A stretch of 64,000 nt of DNA, taken from positions 90,307 through 154,306 of the forward strand of contig NZ_JAULSI010000006.1 of NCBI RefSeq assembly GCF_030711405.1. Reading direction: 5' to 3'. Made by a program: the position numbers and the translations under genes. Shown here one piece after another: positions 63,893 to 64,000 of this stretch (position 1 is the stretch's first letter; every line of letters starts with the position of its first letter). Under the pieces are notes generated by a model. The model saw only the letters and a list, made by a program, of their open reading frames with translations. It did no database searches and was not told the origin of the DNA. The DNA comes from Massilia brevitalea. Lineage in GTDB: Bacteria > Pseudomonadota > Gammaproteobacteria > Burkholderiales > Burkholderiaceae_D.

Positions 63893-64000
63893 TACGTGCC
63901 CGTCCGCAGTCTGCTGCGGTGAAGTGTCGCTCGAAACGCTTGCAACGAACCGACAAGCTGGCGATGTGCTCCCGATGCGCCGGCATCGTTCGCCCATATC

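Noticed and set aside
63735..63986. 83-codon minus-strand frame at the window end
   Set aside because: It lies entirely over the 101-bp inverted-repeat element and the REP-like copy and has no ribosome binding site or family match.

Overview
The window is high-GC proteobacterial DNA whose gene content fits a Massilia-like member of the Oxalobacteraceae (Betaproteobacteria). The support is the lpxK-trm112-kdsB-adk order, an EpsD-E-F-G/exosortase-B exopolysaccharide operon, the style of proteins such as EpsL, and Burkholderiales-type intergenic palindromes. This placement is inferred from gene families, not from an alignment.

Region 1 (1-22.3 kb, all minus strand) is an exopolysaccharide locus. 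Reading in the direction of transcription it holds epsL (outer-membrane barrel), epsB (initiating undecaprenyl-phosphate sugar transferase), fcl (GDP-L-fucose synthase), epsD (PPIase-like lipoprotein), epsE (export protein), epsF and epsG (chain-length control pair), xrtB (exosortase B), epsI, a Wzy-type polymerase, a Wzx-type flippase, two glycosyltransferases, a secreted heparinase II/III-type lyase with its own terminator, a GT4 with a recent in-frame 135-bp tandem duplication, a PaaK-like adenylate-forming enzyme, another GT4, and the start of a second heparinase-family gene that leaves the window.

Region 2 (22.3-39.7 kb) is mixed. It contains uup (ABC-F), tRNA-Arg(CCU), an ATP-grasp protein, a DedA protein, a marR gene behind a frameshifted aryl-CoA ligase that also carries a 45-bp tandem duplication, a giant hybrid sensor kinase with its partner regulator, ggt, an acyl-CoA-type SDR behind a LiuR-like dyad, a secreted proline/glutamine-rich protein, an acetyl-CoA hydrolase/transferase and a DsbA-type thioredoxin.

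Region 3 (39.9-49.7 kb) is housekeeping: hppA, adk, kdsB, trm112, lpxK, exbD, exbB, then xseA and sodB. The 1.25-kb divergent gap between exbB and xseA holds the most unusual structure seen. It has seven same-orientation copies of a bipartite module: a DnaA-box-like TGTGGAnAA inside a CACA...TGTG dyad, then exactly 23 nt, then a TTGATT element that in several copies completes an IHF-like site. It is AT-richer than its surroundings. I suggest a datA/DARS-like DnaA-titration locus or an array of regulatory/sRNA units; function is not proven.

Region 4 (49.9-56 kb) has an internally deleted class-V aminotransferase gene. Next comes an OmpR-type regulator and its RstB-like kinase, separated by two opposite-strand genes (a secreted protein and a MipA-like barrel). 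Both two-component genes carry almost the same promoter dyad. dsbA follows.

Region 5 (56-64 kb) is a vitamin B12 uptake operon (cobalamin riboswitch-btuB-btuC-btuD-btuF). It is followed by an extradiol dioxygenase, the ribosome-assembly GTPase RbgA and a small membrane protein. Several families of intergenic palindromes (REP-like, ERIC-like and a 101-bp inverted-repeat element) sit at gene ends here and elsewhere in the window.
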